Origin: Dasypus novemcinctus
Lineage: Eukaryota; Chordata; Mammalia; Cingulata; Dasypodidae
Reading direction: 5' to 3'
DNA length: 64,000 bases
NCBI RefSeq assembly: GCF_030445035.2
Contig: NC_080678.1
Location: forward strand, 113,934,599 to 113,998,598
Of the stretch, positions 11,416 to 24,900 are shown one piece after another. The translations under genes were made by a program, and so were the position numbers. The stretch's first letter is position 1. Each line of letters begins with the position of its first letter. The notes beneath the pieces were generated by a model, which worked only from the letters and a program-made list of their open reading frames with translations, had not been told where the DNA came from and did no database searches.

Positions 11416-13178
11416 GGCAAGATGGTGGCAGAGTAAGGCACTCCTAGAGTCAGCTTCTGCTACAGGAGAGTTAGTAAACACCCAGAGCTATCTGGAGCTA
11501 GCTGAAACACCTATCTGGGACTTCCAGGAGACCAGAAGAGCATTCTGCAACATCCTGGAAAGAATGGAAAGAGGAGACTGCCCATCTGCAGAGAAGACTC
11601 ATAAGTAGAGACCTCAATGCCAAGGAGGGCAGTGCCCATCCTCTACTGGAGGCTCAAGCCGCCTTGGGATCTGTTCTGGGACTGGAATTGAAAGCTCCAT
11701 TTCCCAAAAACAGGGGAACAAGAGACGGTTTTTCAACAACTTCAGCTACTTATGAGTAAATTCACCAGGCTCAAGTATAATCCTGAGAAAGCTAAAGTTT
11801 GAATCTGTCCAAGTCAGAAAGAGGCCAGTAGCCACCATCTTAACTCCATGCCTGGCATTAGGAGAAGTGGGGCAGAATGAAAATCACAGTGCTGGTAGGG
11901 ACTGGCTTCTTTCCATCTAGATCAGTTTGCAGCTCTAGCATAAGACCAAACCCCACCTGGAATCCAGGGAGACCTGTGCCAGCCTCTCCAGGAAATTACC
12001 GGTCAAGCCACAGAGGCCAGTGATCATCCTACTTTGGCAGCACAAACTGTCCCAGGAGCTATTCTGTGTCTGGAATTTGAAGCTCCATTTCCCTAAAACA
12101 GGGGAGGAGGAGATGGTTGGACACTGATTTCAGCTACTGATTGGCAGATTTGACTGGCTAAAGTATAACCCTAAGAATAGATAAAGTTTGAACTTGTCCA
12201 GGTCAAAAAGAGGCTGGTACTTGCCATTTTGACTCCGACCCCAGCATGAGGGAAAGCTGGGCTGACAGAAAATCACAGTGAGGGTAGGAACCAGTTTCTT
12301 TCACCCAGATCAGCCTACAGCCCTAGCCTAGGCATCAGCCCCACCCCTAGCAGGGGGAAGGCTGGCAGGCCCTGCACCAGCCTATTCAGGAAACTGCAGG
12401 TACATTTGATTGGCACAGACTGAATAATCAGAAATCTATCAGGGCAACTGCAGTCGTCTTGGACCCACACTGCTTAGATTGCTGCCCACAGCTGCAGCTC
12501 CATCACAGCCCCAGGTAGGGGAGAAAAGGACATGAAGGGACTTCAGTCTCTCTGGGCAACTAGAGTATAGGCCTAAACAACTTGAATTATTCCACACAGC
12601 TGTGACTCCATCCCTACCCCTGGAAAAGGAGAAAATTGGGAGAAGCTTCATCAGTCCCTGGGGTAATGAGGGCAGCTTGAGCCTCCACAGCTTATAACAC
12701 CAACTACATCCTTGGTTTCTACTGCACAATCAGCAAGGGAGAAAGGACAGGAAGCCCTAAACTAAAGAGAAAAACTGCATCGAGAATAATTACTCTAGTA
12801 AGCCAGGTGCAAAGACATCAACAAAAAAATTACATCCACACCAAGAAAAAGGAAGCTGTTGCACAGTTAAAGGAATAAGTTAAGCCTCCAGATGACATAA
12901 AGGAGTTGAGACAACTAATCATAGATGTTCAAACAAATCTCCTTAATAAATTCAATGAGATGGCAAAAGAGATTAAGGATATTAAGAAGACATTGGATGA
13001 GCACAAAGAAGAATTTGAAAGCATACATAGAAAAATAGCAGATCTTATGGGAATGAAAGGCACAATAAATGAAATTTTTAAAAAACTGGAATCATATAAC
13101 AGCATATTTGAAGAGGCAGAAGAAAGCATTGGTGAGCTTGAAGAAATGCCCTCTGAAAGTGAACATACAAAAGAACAG
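11416..13178 (+). mobile_element. L1 5' UTR and start of ORF1
   Basis: The left end begins with a 'ggcaagatggtggcagagta' motif, which resembles the YY1 site found at the very 5' end of mammalian L1s. The 5' UTR runs to about 12900. From 12906 an open frame encodes the ORF1p coiled coil: [42 protein letters not shown]1 stops abruptly at 13178 and joins L1 3' UTR, so the RNA-binding part and all of ORF2 are absent. The 5' end looks complete. Confidence 0.8.
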
Positions 13179-15750
13179 TGTGCTATATCATTGGGTGGAG
13201 ACCCATACAATGAGCGTATAAGTGTACCCACATCCTGGGGAGACCTGATGTTCCCAAATAGAGGGAATTGTGTCTCTTGAGAGAATTGGTGGCTCCCAAT
13301 TAGTTAGGGCAGTCTACTATGCCAAGCCCTCAGCATTGTTGCAGTATCTATAAATCTGGTCCCTCAAGTAGTGAAGATTAATTGTCACTGTGGGCCCTGA
13401 GGGGAGGGGGAGAGAGGTATAGAATAGACGGAAGCAGGGCAACTAGGGGGCAATGGAAGTGCTCCACAAGATCATACAATGATGGAGATAGGACATGTTA
13501 ACTTACACCAAAAGTGTATAAAAGTTTATAAACTAAAATGTAAGCCATAATGTAAAACATAAGGAAGCTAAAAATTTAGAAATTTGTACAGTCTAAGAAT
13601 ATAAACCAAAATGTAAACCATAATGTAAACCATAATGTTTGAAAGCTATATTTCAATATCTATACATCAGCTGCAGCAAATATAACATGAACATGTAAAA
13701 AGAGCATTGCTGGGGAAAGGGTTTGATGTTGGGTATATGGGAGTTCCCTATCTTGTGTATGAGAGTTACTGTGATCTAAAACTTTTTCTAAAAATTAGAA
13801 AAATAAAGAAAGGATATAGACACTGAGGAAGAAATGAAAGAAAGTGCCTTGCCACTGTACATACAGAGCAACACCTATTACAATGATAAAAGGCAAAATG
13901 TTTGAAATAAAGTTTTATAATATTTTACATTTTATTAATACACCAATTCATTTTTACTTTAGTATTTCTCAATTATTATGTATTCTATTTCTAAGCTTTA
14001 AACCCATCACTGTATTTCAATTTCCTATTAATTGAATTTGGCAATATATTAGGTTTCATTGCTGAAGAAAATTTGGACCACAGAGAGGTTCAACTATCGC
14101 AGTGGAGGAACACTGGTGTGGGATGTTATTGATGGGGGGCACATGAGTGAGGGGGAGTTCTCCAGGGCATGTATATAGGGGACATAAAAATGTTCTGATA
14201 CATGTTGGATATTTTTATAGAAGTTACAGTTACAAACATCAACAGAGGGAGTACTGAGTTCCTACCCAGGGGAGCTCTGTCACATTCCCCAATGGAACAG
14301 CAACAATCCCCCAAGTGTAACAGCAAAGACCAACAAGGAAGGATGGTCCAATAATGAGCCCTTTATACTGATGACTATGCTTATGAACCTGTGTGCCTGA
14401 AATATGAACTGGCTTAGAGCTGCAGGGTACCTAAGAGTTACCTCATGAAAGCCTCGATGCTGCATAAATGTGGCCACTCTCTAAGCCAAACTCAGCATGT
14501 AAATGCATTACCTTCCCCCCAGCATGGGACATGACTCCTGGGGATGAGCCTCCCTGGCCCCGAGGGATTACAACCAATCACTAACTGCTGATGCAACTAG
14601 AAAGAGACCTTGAATAAAAGGGTCAACTCAGACCAGCAGAATATCTCAGCCCAAATGTATGATCCAGTGTTCAAAATGACTTTTTGACCTTGAATAAAAG
14701 GAGGAATTGGCAAACACAAATGAGTTTATATGGCTAAGAGTCTTCAAAAACGAGTTGGGAGGTCATCAGAGGGGTCACACTTATGCACACCTCAGCAGGA
14801 CCCCAGAGAGAGCCAAAGTAGATGCAACCCTAGGTGCTGGTTCTCCTGAAGGCTATGGAGATCCACAGGGTATATGGTCATGGCAGATTGATTTGGAGTT
14901 CTGTGCCATGTCAGAGGGCCCTACTTTGGACTTTGTGCTCCTGAGTGTGATAGAGCTGGACTCAGATGTGACCTTCCTACACATGCCTCTTCTGTCACTT
15001 TTACTGAAACTGTGGTTGGTGCTAGGGATGGTGCATGCTTAGGGGTCTGGACTGCCCATGTGCCAGCTGGGCCTTGAGCCTCAGTAGAGTTGGGACTCCT
15101 ACTCTTTGTTTCTTTGGACTTACCCAGGCCAGCTAACAGAGAGATGAAGATGGTAAACACCACACCAGGGAATCAAAAGTGCCAACAACTGCAACCAGAG
15201 GAATTGCATTCATCATTCATGGAACCTAAGCCCCCTTTTGATCTAGAGGTGGAATGGACATCACCATCCCAGGGTCCACAGGATGGAGGAATAAAATATG
15301 GATTAGAGTGGGCTTGCTGACATTTTACTATAAAACTATTGTGACTAGTAATAGAAGAAATTGTAGCATTGAGGTGGAGAATGAGACCACGGTAGTTGCT
15401 GAGGGCAGGGAGAGGGAAGAAGGGATGTGATGTGGGGGCATTTTGGGGACTTTGAGTTGTCCTAAATGATACTGCAGGATCAGATGCTGGACTTTATATA
15501 TCCTGCCATAACCTTCTGAATGTATGGGGGGAGAGTGTGAACTACACGTAAACTATTATGTATGTGGTGCAGCAGTGCTCCAAAATGTGTTCAGCAAAGT
15601 GCGATGAGTGTGCCACAATGATGGAGGAGGTTGTTGGTGTGGGAGGAGTGGGGTGCAGGAGTCAGGGGTATACGGGAACCTCTTATATTTTTTAATGTAA
15701 CTTTATTTTGTGTGATGTATATATCTTCAAAAATATATAATTTACAAAAA
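13179..15750 (+). mobile_element. L1 3' UTR block plus 3'-end module joined to ORF1
   Basis: From 13179 the DNA is the L1 3' UTR ('ttgggtggagacccatacaa' at 13190), followed from about 13790 by the 1.9-kb module up to an AT-rich end near 15750. It is collinear with 6930-9475. With 11416-13178 it makes an L1 of about 4.3 kb with both ends but no ORF2. Confidence 0.7.
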
Positions 15751-15754
15751 TGAT

Positions 15755-17170
15755 GGGGTAGGGGTGGGGAGTGGGGTATATGGGAACTTCATGTTTTTTA
15801 AAATATTTTTTAATGTAGTGTTCTTTGTAATCTATTAACTTTAATTAAAAAAGTGTAAAAATAAAACAAAATGGATCAAGGACCTAAATATAAAAGAGAC
15901 AACTATAAAGCTCCCAGAAGAAAATGTTGAGAAACATCTTTAAGATCTTGTGGTAGGGAAACGGACTTTGGCCCAGTGGTTAGGGCGTCCGTCTACCACA
16001 TGGGAGGTCCGCGGTTCAAACCCCGGGCCTCCTTGACCCATGTGGAACTGGCCACGCGCAGTGCTGATGCCACTGCACGCAAGGAGTGCCCTGCCACGCA
16101 AGGGTGTCCCCCGCATGGGGGAGGCCCACACGCAAGGAGTGCGCCCGTGAGGAAAGCCGCCCAGCATGAAAAGAAAGAGCAGCCTGCCCAGGAATGGCGC
16201 CGCCCACACTTCCCGTGCTGCGGACGACAACAGAAGCGGACAAAGAAACAAGATGCAGCGAATAGACACCAAGAACAGACAACCAGGGGAGGGGGGAATC
16301 AAATAAATAAATAAATCTTTAAAAAAAAAAAGATCTTGTGGTAGGTAATATTTTCTTAATCTTATACCGATAGCACAAACAATGAAAGAGAAAATTGATG
16401 AATGGGACCTCCTCAAAATTAAACACTTTGTCCTTATAGGACTTTGTCAAAAGGGTGAAAAGGCAGCTGAATCAATGGGGGTAAATGTTTGGCAATCACA
16501 TATCTGATAAGGGTTTAATATCCATGATATATAGAGGCCATACAACTCAACAATAAAAAGTCAAACTGCCTGATTAAAAAATGGGCAAAAGAGTTCAAAA
16601 GACAATTGTCCAAAGAAGAAATACAAATGGTGAAGAAACACATGAAAAATGTTCAACATCACTAGCAATTAGGGAAATGCAAATCAAAACTACGAGATAT
16701 TATTTCACACCTGCTAGACTGGCCACTAGTAAAAGTTGGAAAAGTGTAAGTGTTGGAGGTAGGAACACTTATTCACTGTTGGTTAGAATGTAGAATGGTA
16801 CAGCCACTGTGGAGGACAGTTGGGCACTTTCTAAGGATGTCGAATATAGACTTACCATGTGACCTGGATATACCATTACTAGGTATATAGCCAGAAGAAC
16901 TGAGAGCAGTGTAACGAACAGACTTCTGCACACCCATCATTATTCACGATTGTTAAAAGCTGGAAACAACCCAGGTATCCATCAACTGATGAATGGGTAA
17001 ACCAATTGTGGTGTATTCTCCCAATGGAATAGTATGCAACCATAAGAAGAAATGTGGAAACATGACAACATGGATGAACCTGGAGGACATTATGTTGAGT
17101 GAAGCAAGCCAGATACAAAAGAACAAATACTGTTTGATTGTGCTATTATGAACTGAACATATAATGTAAA
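15755..17170 (+). mobile_element. L1 remnants: module end then ORF2 C-terminal region
   Basis: 15755-15870 is a 3'-end module tail ending in an A-rich stretch. From 15872 the DNA is L1 ORF2 ('atggatcaaggacctaaata' at 15872, 'gaagaaatacaaatggtgaa' at 16615, 'accattactaggtatatagc' at 16872) as far as the boundary with GC-rich DNA at about 17170. A SINE interrupts it at 15957-16329. Confidence 0.7.
15957..16329 (+). mobile_element. DAS SINE, young copy with 15-bp target duplication
   Basis: The tRNA-like head has an A box 'tggcccagtgg' (about 15969) and a B box GGTTCAAAC (16013-16021). The body closely follows the armadillo DAS consensus as I recall it, with an AAATAAATAAATAAAT tail. A perfect duplication AAGATCTTGTGGTAG flanks it (15942-15956, 16330-16344), which suggests recent insertion. 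Confidence 0.93.
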
Positions 17171-18479
17171 ATTATGGAGTGACGCCTTCTCCCAGGGGCT
17201 CCAGGCACCCTCTGCCTGCCCCTTTTCCCCCAGCAGCTGGGATCCTAGGCCCTCCCTTCCACAACATGTGCTCGCACCCTGAGCCCCTGCACGCCGGCTT
17301 TGCGCTCCCTCCCTCAGCAAACACTTCAGCCCTGGACGAACCCCACGTCCCCCCGGGAAGCTGCGTGGAGGAGAAAGGCCCCAAAGGACCAGCCGGCCCC
17401 GCGGGGCGGCCCCACCACCGACTCCACGAGGTCCAGCGCCGCTGGCATCCGACTCCACGGTGTGGGCACGGCTGGTCACAGGCCCGAGGCTCCTGGTCTG
17501 ATAAGGGCTGAGCGCGGGGCTCCCCTCCTCCGCGGACAGGGCACTTCCCCCCCCCCCCCCCCCCCCCGCCCGCAGCCAGAGCAGGCGGTGGTCGCAGTGC
17601 TGAGCGGGCGGATGTGAAAGAAGAGCCCGTGCCCCGTCAATGCACCCCCAGCCCAGAGCCAGCTCCAGGCCGGGGGACTCAGAGGGACCCCGGCCCCCCT
17701 CCCTGCCGGCTTGAACCACGGCGTGGCCCCGCGGCCCTGTCAGCGCCTGGCCCTGGCCCGGGGGCGCTGAGCAGTTGGGTCCCCACAGCTCAGCCTCCAA
17801 GCCAGGAGAGTCGCAGCTGGACCCTGGGTCGCGGGTTGCGCCAGCCCGGACAGGGCTTTCTCTCCAGGAGAAAGGGCCCCTCAGGACAGACGGGGGCTCC
17901 CAGAGCCCCTCCCGCTCCCCCAGCCGGCTTTCCCTCCCCACCCCTCCAGAGGCAGCCCCAAGGGAGAGTCTGGAGACCCTCGGAGCCCGCGGCTGGCCCC
18001 GCCTCCCCCACTGCCTGCTGCAGGCCCTCGGCGCTGGCCCCTCCTGCAGGGCCTCGGTTTCCCCCTGGAGCTGGTCAGGGGAGGACCGCCTCCTGCTGGG
18101 CGAGGAGAGGGAGGCGTCCTCAGCCTGCGAGCACCCTCTGGGTTCCACTTGCGCTCCCCGCAGGATTGACAGTAACAGGACCAGAGAGATGCCTGAGCCC
18201 AGCCTCTGCCTCCAGGCTCTGCTCCCAGGCCGGGGTGGGGAGAGCGGGTGGGGGGCGAGGGAGTGCCGGGTCCTCATCCGCCAGCACCCAGACCCTTCTG
18301 GTAACATGCTATTAAGCAAAAACGCAGCGATTTTGAGAGTCCTAGAGGCCCCCTGTGAGGGTCTGGGGGAAAGGGGCGCCTCTTTAGCCCCCTCCCACCC
18401 CGCACAGATCCTGTGACTCCCCCTTGCAGTTGTGAGCAGCCCCGCAGTGCTGCAGGTCACAAAGTGGCACGTCAGCCTC
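17171..18479. other. GC-rich unique DNA upstream of ANTXRL
   Basis: This block has an abrupt left boundary with L1 at about 17170. It is very G+C-rich and unique-looking, with a C-run near 17547-17568. Long open frames occur on both strands because stop codons are rare at this composition. One minus-strand frame runs on into the neighbouring L1, which argues against it being a gene. I see no convincing protein family here. Confidence 0.5.
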
Positions 18480-18724
18480 ATGGCCATCGTAATAACCTGG
18501 CCCCAGGGTGGCGGAAGGGGGCGAGCAGGCAGTTGCGGCTGGTGCCCAGAGCCAGTCGCTGTCTTGCTTGGCGCGCTCCGTGGGTGCGTGGCGAGGTCGT
18601 GCGTGTCTAGGCTAGAGGCGCGGGCCGGCGGCCGCTGAGCACGCGCAGAGGCGGAGGTAGCGCCTGGAAGAGACTTTGGTGGACTTGCTGGGCCTGACTC
18701 CAGGCTTCCAGAGATACCAGACGG
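18480..18724 (+). promoter_or_regulatory. Probable CpG-rich promoter and 5' UTR of ANTXRL
   Basis: The 245 bp upstream of the start codon are rich in CG dinucleotides (for example gcgcgctccgtgggtgcgtgg near 18567 and cgggccggcggccgctgag near 18620). I see no TATA box at a sensible distance. The 5' end of a mammalian gene at a CpG-rich block usually marks a TATA-less promoter. No transcription start can be placed from sequence alone. Confidence 0.5.
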
Positions 18725-18915
18725 ATGGGGAGCCGCGCTCCCCGGGCGCCCGGGCCAGCGCCCTTATGGCTGCTGCTGCTGCTCCTGCAGCTGCAGGTGT
18801 TGAGCGTGGGGGGCAGACCCCATCACGTTCGGAGCGGGAGGGGCACGTGGCTCCAGAATACAGGGGATTTGGGAACCTGCCAGCCCTCCTTGGATCTCTA
18901 TTTCGTCCTGGACAA
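18725..18915 (+). CDS. ANTXRL: ANTXRL exon 1: start codon, signal peptide, first vWA strand
   Basis: The ATG at 18725 opens [10 protein letters not shown], followed by a run of Leu (residues 14-22) typical of a signal peptide, with likely cleavage near VLSVGG (25-30). A basic linker leads to [13 protein letters not shown], the family's first cysteine and first vWA strand (ANTXR2 has FDLYFVLDK). The exon ends after two bases of the K64 codon at the donor GACAA|GTAAGT. This start is chosen because it is the ATG directly before the hydrophobic run in this frame and matches the MGS start I recall for human ANTXRL. Confidence 0.82.
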
Positions 18916-21900
18916 GTAAGTTGCTGGGGGCGCCTGGTGCACTGGGGGTGGGGGTGGGGGGCGGGGAGGGTTGTTGGAGCAGGTCCAGGCTCCACAGGGA
19001 GGTTCTGCCTGGGTCCAGGGCCTGGGGAGCCCCTGTTTTGTGGGCGCTGCGGGAGGCCCAGGGGTCAGTCGCAAGAGAGGTGGCTCTGGGAACGCCTCGT
19101 TTCCCGAGGCAGAAGGATGCTCCAGGCTTTTGTGTCCAGATACTTTTCCTTTGGAGGTTTCTACTGAGAAATAGACTAAGATGCAAGGCAACCAAGACGT
19201 TCATTTGGCCTCAATGGCGATTCGGGGAGCAGAGATTCAGGGAGCACCCCAAGTAGTGTTGTGTTGTGGCATCTCCAAGCAAGAGATTTCAAAGAAAAAG
19301 ACGAGCACAAAAGTTGACTGTGGTTGGAGGATGGTTGGGGTTATGTTAGGAGTTAGCTGAGTCCTTTCATTGCGCTTTGCTTTTTGGTGTGGGGATGCCC
19401 CTGAGATTTTGAGGAGCCTGTGCCTGAGGCTTTGCAGACTCGAGCGGTTTGTGACACCTGAGACCTGCCTAAGAGTCACCTCCCGCGTGGCCTCCTGACT
19501 CCATTTGAAATCTCTTGGCTGTCAAACTGTTTTCTTTTAGTTCTTTATAAGGAAGGGAACATAAGCCACCACAATGTTTCTGAAGCTTCTGTCCCTTCTT
19601 TTAAGTGGCCTTCAAGTGGGCTGATCTTTAGTCTATAAGACTTCTGGCTCTACAGGGTCCCAAAGAAGCAGGTTCGTGGCTTTCTTTGGGTATTTTAAGT
19701 GTCGCTGGTGCTTGGAAAATCCTTTGCTTTGCTTCTTCTGGTGGCTTTGCTTCCTTCTTCACAGTCACTTTCAGGAGCAGCTGGCGGGTCTGCTTGTGGC
19801 CTTGGCCCCTGGGCAGTGGCTCACGTGCCTCCTGGCCCCTGTGAGGTTGTCCTTCCAAAGAAGGAAAGGGAGGTGCAGGGTCAGCCTTGGAGAGATTGTC
19901 TTGCTTCTACCTTCAGCTCCTCCTGTTGGGTTGACAGTGAACTTTGCATTCATTGATGAGTAATGGAAGTGCAACCAATGGTAATTCTGCTGGAGCACTT
20001 TACGGTTTCACCGTGGTTGTCTTCTTTCATCCTCCAAACAGCCCTGGAATGGACAGGAGCAAAGGGGGGTGTCCATCCAAGTCTGGGTGGGAGGGGTGAG
20101 GCCCTAGGGGTGAGTGAGAGACCCAGGGTCAAGTGATGGAGGCAGATCTTGGAAGAGAATCCCTTCCTCTGCCTAGTGGGGGGACTTCTGACACACCCTG
20201 GACAGGTCTCGCCTGGTTGACGCCCCCTTGGAGAGTGGATCAGGGTTGGAGGACGGCTGGATCTGGAGGGGATGACAGCCTCTCTAGTTTAGTCTTTTTG
20301 GAAAGGGCAGTGAGGCCAGAGGGCCCCCCGCTGCTGGGCAGCCATCCTACTGCTCTCCCAGGCTCTGCTGTTTGGCCCAGTGGGGGCACAGCCCAGCCAG
20401 GGTTGGAGGAGGAGCTCTGGCACCAGGGGTGTGTGAAATCACATTAACTGAGCACTTACTACATGATAAGCAACATACTAGACACTTTAGTCCCTGACAA
20501 CTGAGGGAGTGTGTTCGATTCCCCTCTTTTAGGATGAGGCAACTAAGGCTTGGAGGGGCTAAGTGGGTTGGTCAAGGCCACATAAACCTAGTTTGCCTTT
20601 ATATTTCCTTACTGGCTAATGATGTAGGGGCTCTTTTCATATGCTTATTTTTCATTTGTGCATCTTCTTTGGTATGTTCAAGCTTTTGCTTTTGTTTGAC
20701 TGAGTTTTTTATGCTTCTGTTGTTGCATTGCAAAAATTTCTGTATATTTTAGACATTAAACCCTTATTAGTCTATGATCTGCCGCTATTCTCCCATTTTG
20801 TAAAATATTTTCAGTTTTCTTAATACTGCCTTAATGAATTAGTTTTAATTGTCATGAAATGGAACTTACATATTGTTTCTTTTGTTGTTCATACTTTGGC
20901 ATCATATCTATGACTCCATAGCCAAATAGTATATCATAAAGATTGTTTTCTTCAAAGAGCTTTGCATTTTTAGCCATTATAATTAGGACCTTCATCCAAT
21001 TTGAGTCAATTTTTGTATATGATATGAGGTAGGAGTCGAGCCTCATTCCTTTGCAAGGGGATATCCAGGTTTTAATGATGTCATTTGTTAGAATCTAATC
21101 TTTCACATATGTGTGTTACTGACAATTTTGTACAAAATCAATTGTCCATATATGTTTGGGCTTATTTCTGTACTTTCAATTCTATTCCAGTGGTCCAACG
21201 ATGCATTATCTTTAGGCCAGTTCCACACTGTTTTGATTACTGTAACTTTGTAGTGTATTTTGAAATTGGAAAACGGTATGCTTTCAACCTAATTCTTCTC
21301 TTTCAAAATTGTTTTGTTATCTGAGGTTCCTTGCAGTTCTATGTGAATTTGAGGATCAGCTTTTCCATTTCTGCAAAAATGGCTGCTGTAATTTGACAGT
21401 GATTGTGTTGGATCTACAAATTCTATTGGGCAGAATTGACATTTTGGCAATATTAACTCTTTCAATCCATGGATATGGGATTTGTCATGCCACACATTTA
21501 TGCCTTCTTTAATATCTTTCTTGAAATTTTCACTATAAAAGATTTTACATCCTTGCTTAAATTTATTCCTAGATATATTATTCATTTATATGCTGTCATA
21601 ACTGGAATTGTTTTCCTATTTTTGTGTTTAGATTGTGCATTGTTAGTATATAGAAACATAATTGATCTTTAATGTGTTAAACTTGTACCCAGTTGCTTTG
21701 CTGAATTTGTTAATTCTAGTAGTTTTCTTATGGATTCCCTTGGCTTTTCTATTTAAAAGACAACATCATTTGCAAAATAGATAGTTCAATTTCTTGATTC
21801 CAATTTGGATACAGTTTATTTCTTCTTCCTTCTTAATTGTTCTGGCTAGGACTTCTAGTACAATATTGAATATTGAATAGCATGATTAAAATGGGCATCC

Positions 21901-24900
21901 TTATCTTGTTTCTGATTTTAAGGGGAAAGATTTCAGTTTTCATCATTGAGCAAGATGTTAGATGTGAGTTTTTCTTTTTTCTTTTTTGTCTTTATTTTTT
22001 TTGTTACATTCAAAAAATATGAGGCCCCATATAACCCCCACCCCCTCACCCCACTCCTCCCCCATAACAACAACCTCCTCCATCATCATGAGACATTCAT
22101 TGCACTTGGTGAATACATCTCTGAACACCACTGCACCTCATGGTCAATGATCCACACCATAGCCCACACTCTACCACAGTCCACCCAGTGGGCCATGGGA
22201 GGACAAACAATGTCCGGTAACTGTCCTTGCAGCACCACCCAGGACAACTCCAAGTACCGAAAACACCCTACATCACATCTCTTCCTCCCCCTCCCTACCC
22301 CCAGCAGCCACCATGGCCATTTTCTCCACACCAATGCCACATTTTCTTCGATTACTCATCACAATAGTTCATGAATAGAATATCAGTAATTCCACTCTAA
22401 TCCATACTCTATCCCTCCATCCTGTGGACCTTAGAATGGTTGTTTCCACTCCACATCTATATCAAGAGGGGGCTTAGATTCCACAGGCATGCTGGATGCA
22501 ATTCTCCTGCTTTCAGTTGTAGGCACTCTTGGCTCCCTGGTGTGGTGGTTGACCTTCTTCACCTTGTTGGCTGAGTGGGGTAAGTCCAATAAACCAGAGT
22601 GTAGGATTTGCAAGTCTGCTGAGGCTCACGGCCTGGCTATCACATGGTCAGTCCAGAGATTCAGGTCCCCTGGGTATACATTAAACCCCAGCACCAACTA
22701 CAGTTCTGGTAAAAGTAACAGGAGAGACTTGTGGACAAAGATCACATCTGAGTCCAGCTCCATCACATGGAAACACAAACTCCAAAGTAGGGCCAACTGA
22801 CATGGCACTGAACTCCATCTGCCATGACCATAGAACCTGTGGGTGTCTGTAGCCCTCAGAAGAACCAGTACCTGGGATTGTATCTACTTTATCTGTCTCT
22901 GGGACTCTGCTGAGGTGTGTGGAAGGGCAACCCCTCTGAAAACCTCCTGGCTCTTTTTGGAGACTCATAGCCATATGAACTCATTTGTCCTTTCCATTTC
23001 CCCCTTTTATTCAGGTCAAAAAGCATTTTTAACTCCTGGTATTATATGTAGACTGAGATATTCTGCTGGTCCGAGTTGACCCTTTTATTTAAGGTCATTT
23101 TCTAGTAATTGACCTTTATCATAAAGAAAAAGTTCCCTTCTAATCCTAGAATTCTAAGAGTTTTTATCAAGAAAGGGTGCTGGTTTTTTTCCAAGTGTGT
23201 TTTCTGCATCCATTTAGATGATCATGTGTTTTTGTTTCCTTCATTCTATTCATGGATTGATTTTCATATATTGAACCAGTCTTGAATTTTGGGATATATA
23301 CCACTTGGTCATGGGTACAATCTTTTGTCACATGCTGTTGGATTCAGTTTGCTAGCATTTTGTTCAAGTTTTTGGCGTCAGTATTCACAAGGGAACTTGC
23401 TCTGTAATTTTCTTTCCTTATTAGCCTTTGGTATCCAGGTAATGCTGGCCTTATAGAATGAATTATAAAGTGTTCCTTCTTTTTGAATGCTTTGGAAGGA
23501 TCAGAGAAGGATTGGTGTTATTTTGTACTTGAAGTATTGGTAGAATTAACTATTGAAACCATCTATTCCTGGACCTTTGGTGAATGGTTCTGTTTATTCA
23601 GTGTCTTTATTTGTTATAGATTTGTACAGATTTTCTCTTTCTTCTTGAGTCAGTTTAGGTAGTTGATGTATTTTTAAGACTTTTTCTAATTGACCTTGGC
23701 CCTCTAATTTGTTGGTATAAAATTGTTTAGAGTACTCTTTTATAATTCTTTTTATTTCTATAAAGTCAGTAATGACATCACTATTTTATTTTGATTTTAG
23801 TTATTTGTATATTTTTTCTTTGACACTGTAGGTAAAATACAGTCCTTTTTGTCCAATTATCATAAACCCAAGTTTATTTCCATTGATTGTCTCAAATGGT
23901 TTTCCATTCTCCATTTCATTAATCTGTGGTCTAATATAGAAATTATTTCCTTCCTTCTGGTAACACTGAATTTATTTTGCTCTCACTGGTTCATCAGAAT
24001 GTGAAGTCAAGTTATTGATTTGAGATTTTTCTCTTCTTTTTCATATAGGAATTCATTGCTATAAATTTCCTTTTCAGCACTGCATTCATTCTATCCCATG
24101 AATTTTGGTATGTTGGCTTTAAAAAAATATTTCTAAGTATTTTCTCTTTTTTTCTACCTTTTTAATTAAAAAAAATGTTACATTAAAGGAATATGAAGTC
24201 TCCATATATCCCCTACTCCCCTCACCCTACTCCTCCCACATCAACAACTTCTTTCATCATCGTGGCACATTCATTGCATTTGGTGAATACATCTTGCAGC
24301 ACTGCTGCACCACATGGATAATGGTTTACACTGTAGTTTACACTCTCCCCCACTCCACCCCGTGGGCCATGGCAGGACATGCAATGTCCAGCATCTGTCC
24401 CTGCAGTTCCACCCAGGACAACTCCAAGTCCTGAAAATGCCCCCACATCAGATCTCTTCTTAATTTCCTCTGTGATTTCTTCTTCAACCCACTGGTTTTG
24501 AAGAGTTTGTAGTTTAATTTCCACATATTTATAATTTTTCCAGTGATCCTTCTGTTATTGATTTCTAGCTTCATTCCATTGTGCTCCAAGAAGTTACTTT
24601 GTATGATTTCCATTTTTTAAAATTTACAAGTCTTATGCCCTAACATATGGTCTTCCTATGGAATGATCCATGTGCACTTGAAGGATGTATGTGTTCTGTG
24701 TCGTTGGGTAAATTGCCCTATATATGTCTCTTCGTTCTAGGTGGTTTATGGTGCTATTTCAATTTTCTATTTCTATGCTGATTTTCTGTCTCAATGTTTT
24801 ATCTACTATGGTAAATGGTGTGTTGAAACTATTATTATAGAACTGTCTATTTCTCCTTTCAGCTCTTTCTACTTTTTCTTCATGTATTTGGGGCCCTGTT

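Noticed and set aside
15957-16030. Possible tRNA gene
   Set aside because: It is the tRNA-like head of a DAS SINE; the body, A-tail and target duplication follow.
17614-18416. Long open frames on the + strand (233 and 213 codons)
   Set aside because: They overlap each other and the minus-strand frame in the same G+C-rich block. Their composition is Pro/Ala/Arg/Gly and no splice or domain evidence supports them.
17090-18487. 465-codon open frame on the minus strand next to the gene
   Set aside because: It comes from very G+C-rich DNA with few stop codons, has a Pro/Gly/Arg/Ser-rich translation with no domain, and its C-terminal end is antisense L1.
19628-19998. Possible small retrocopy (Lys/Glu/Pro-rich frame on the minus strand)
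   Set aside because: The frame is short and interrupted, no gene is recognised, and there is no A-tail or target duplication.
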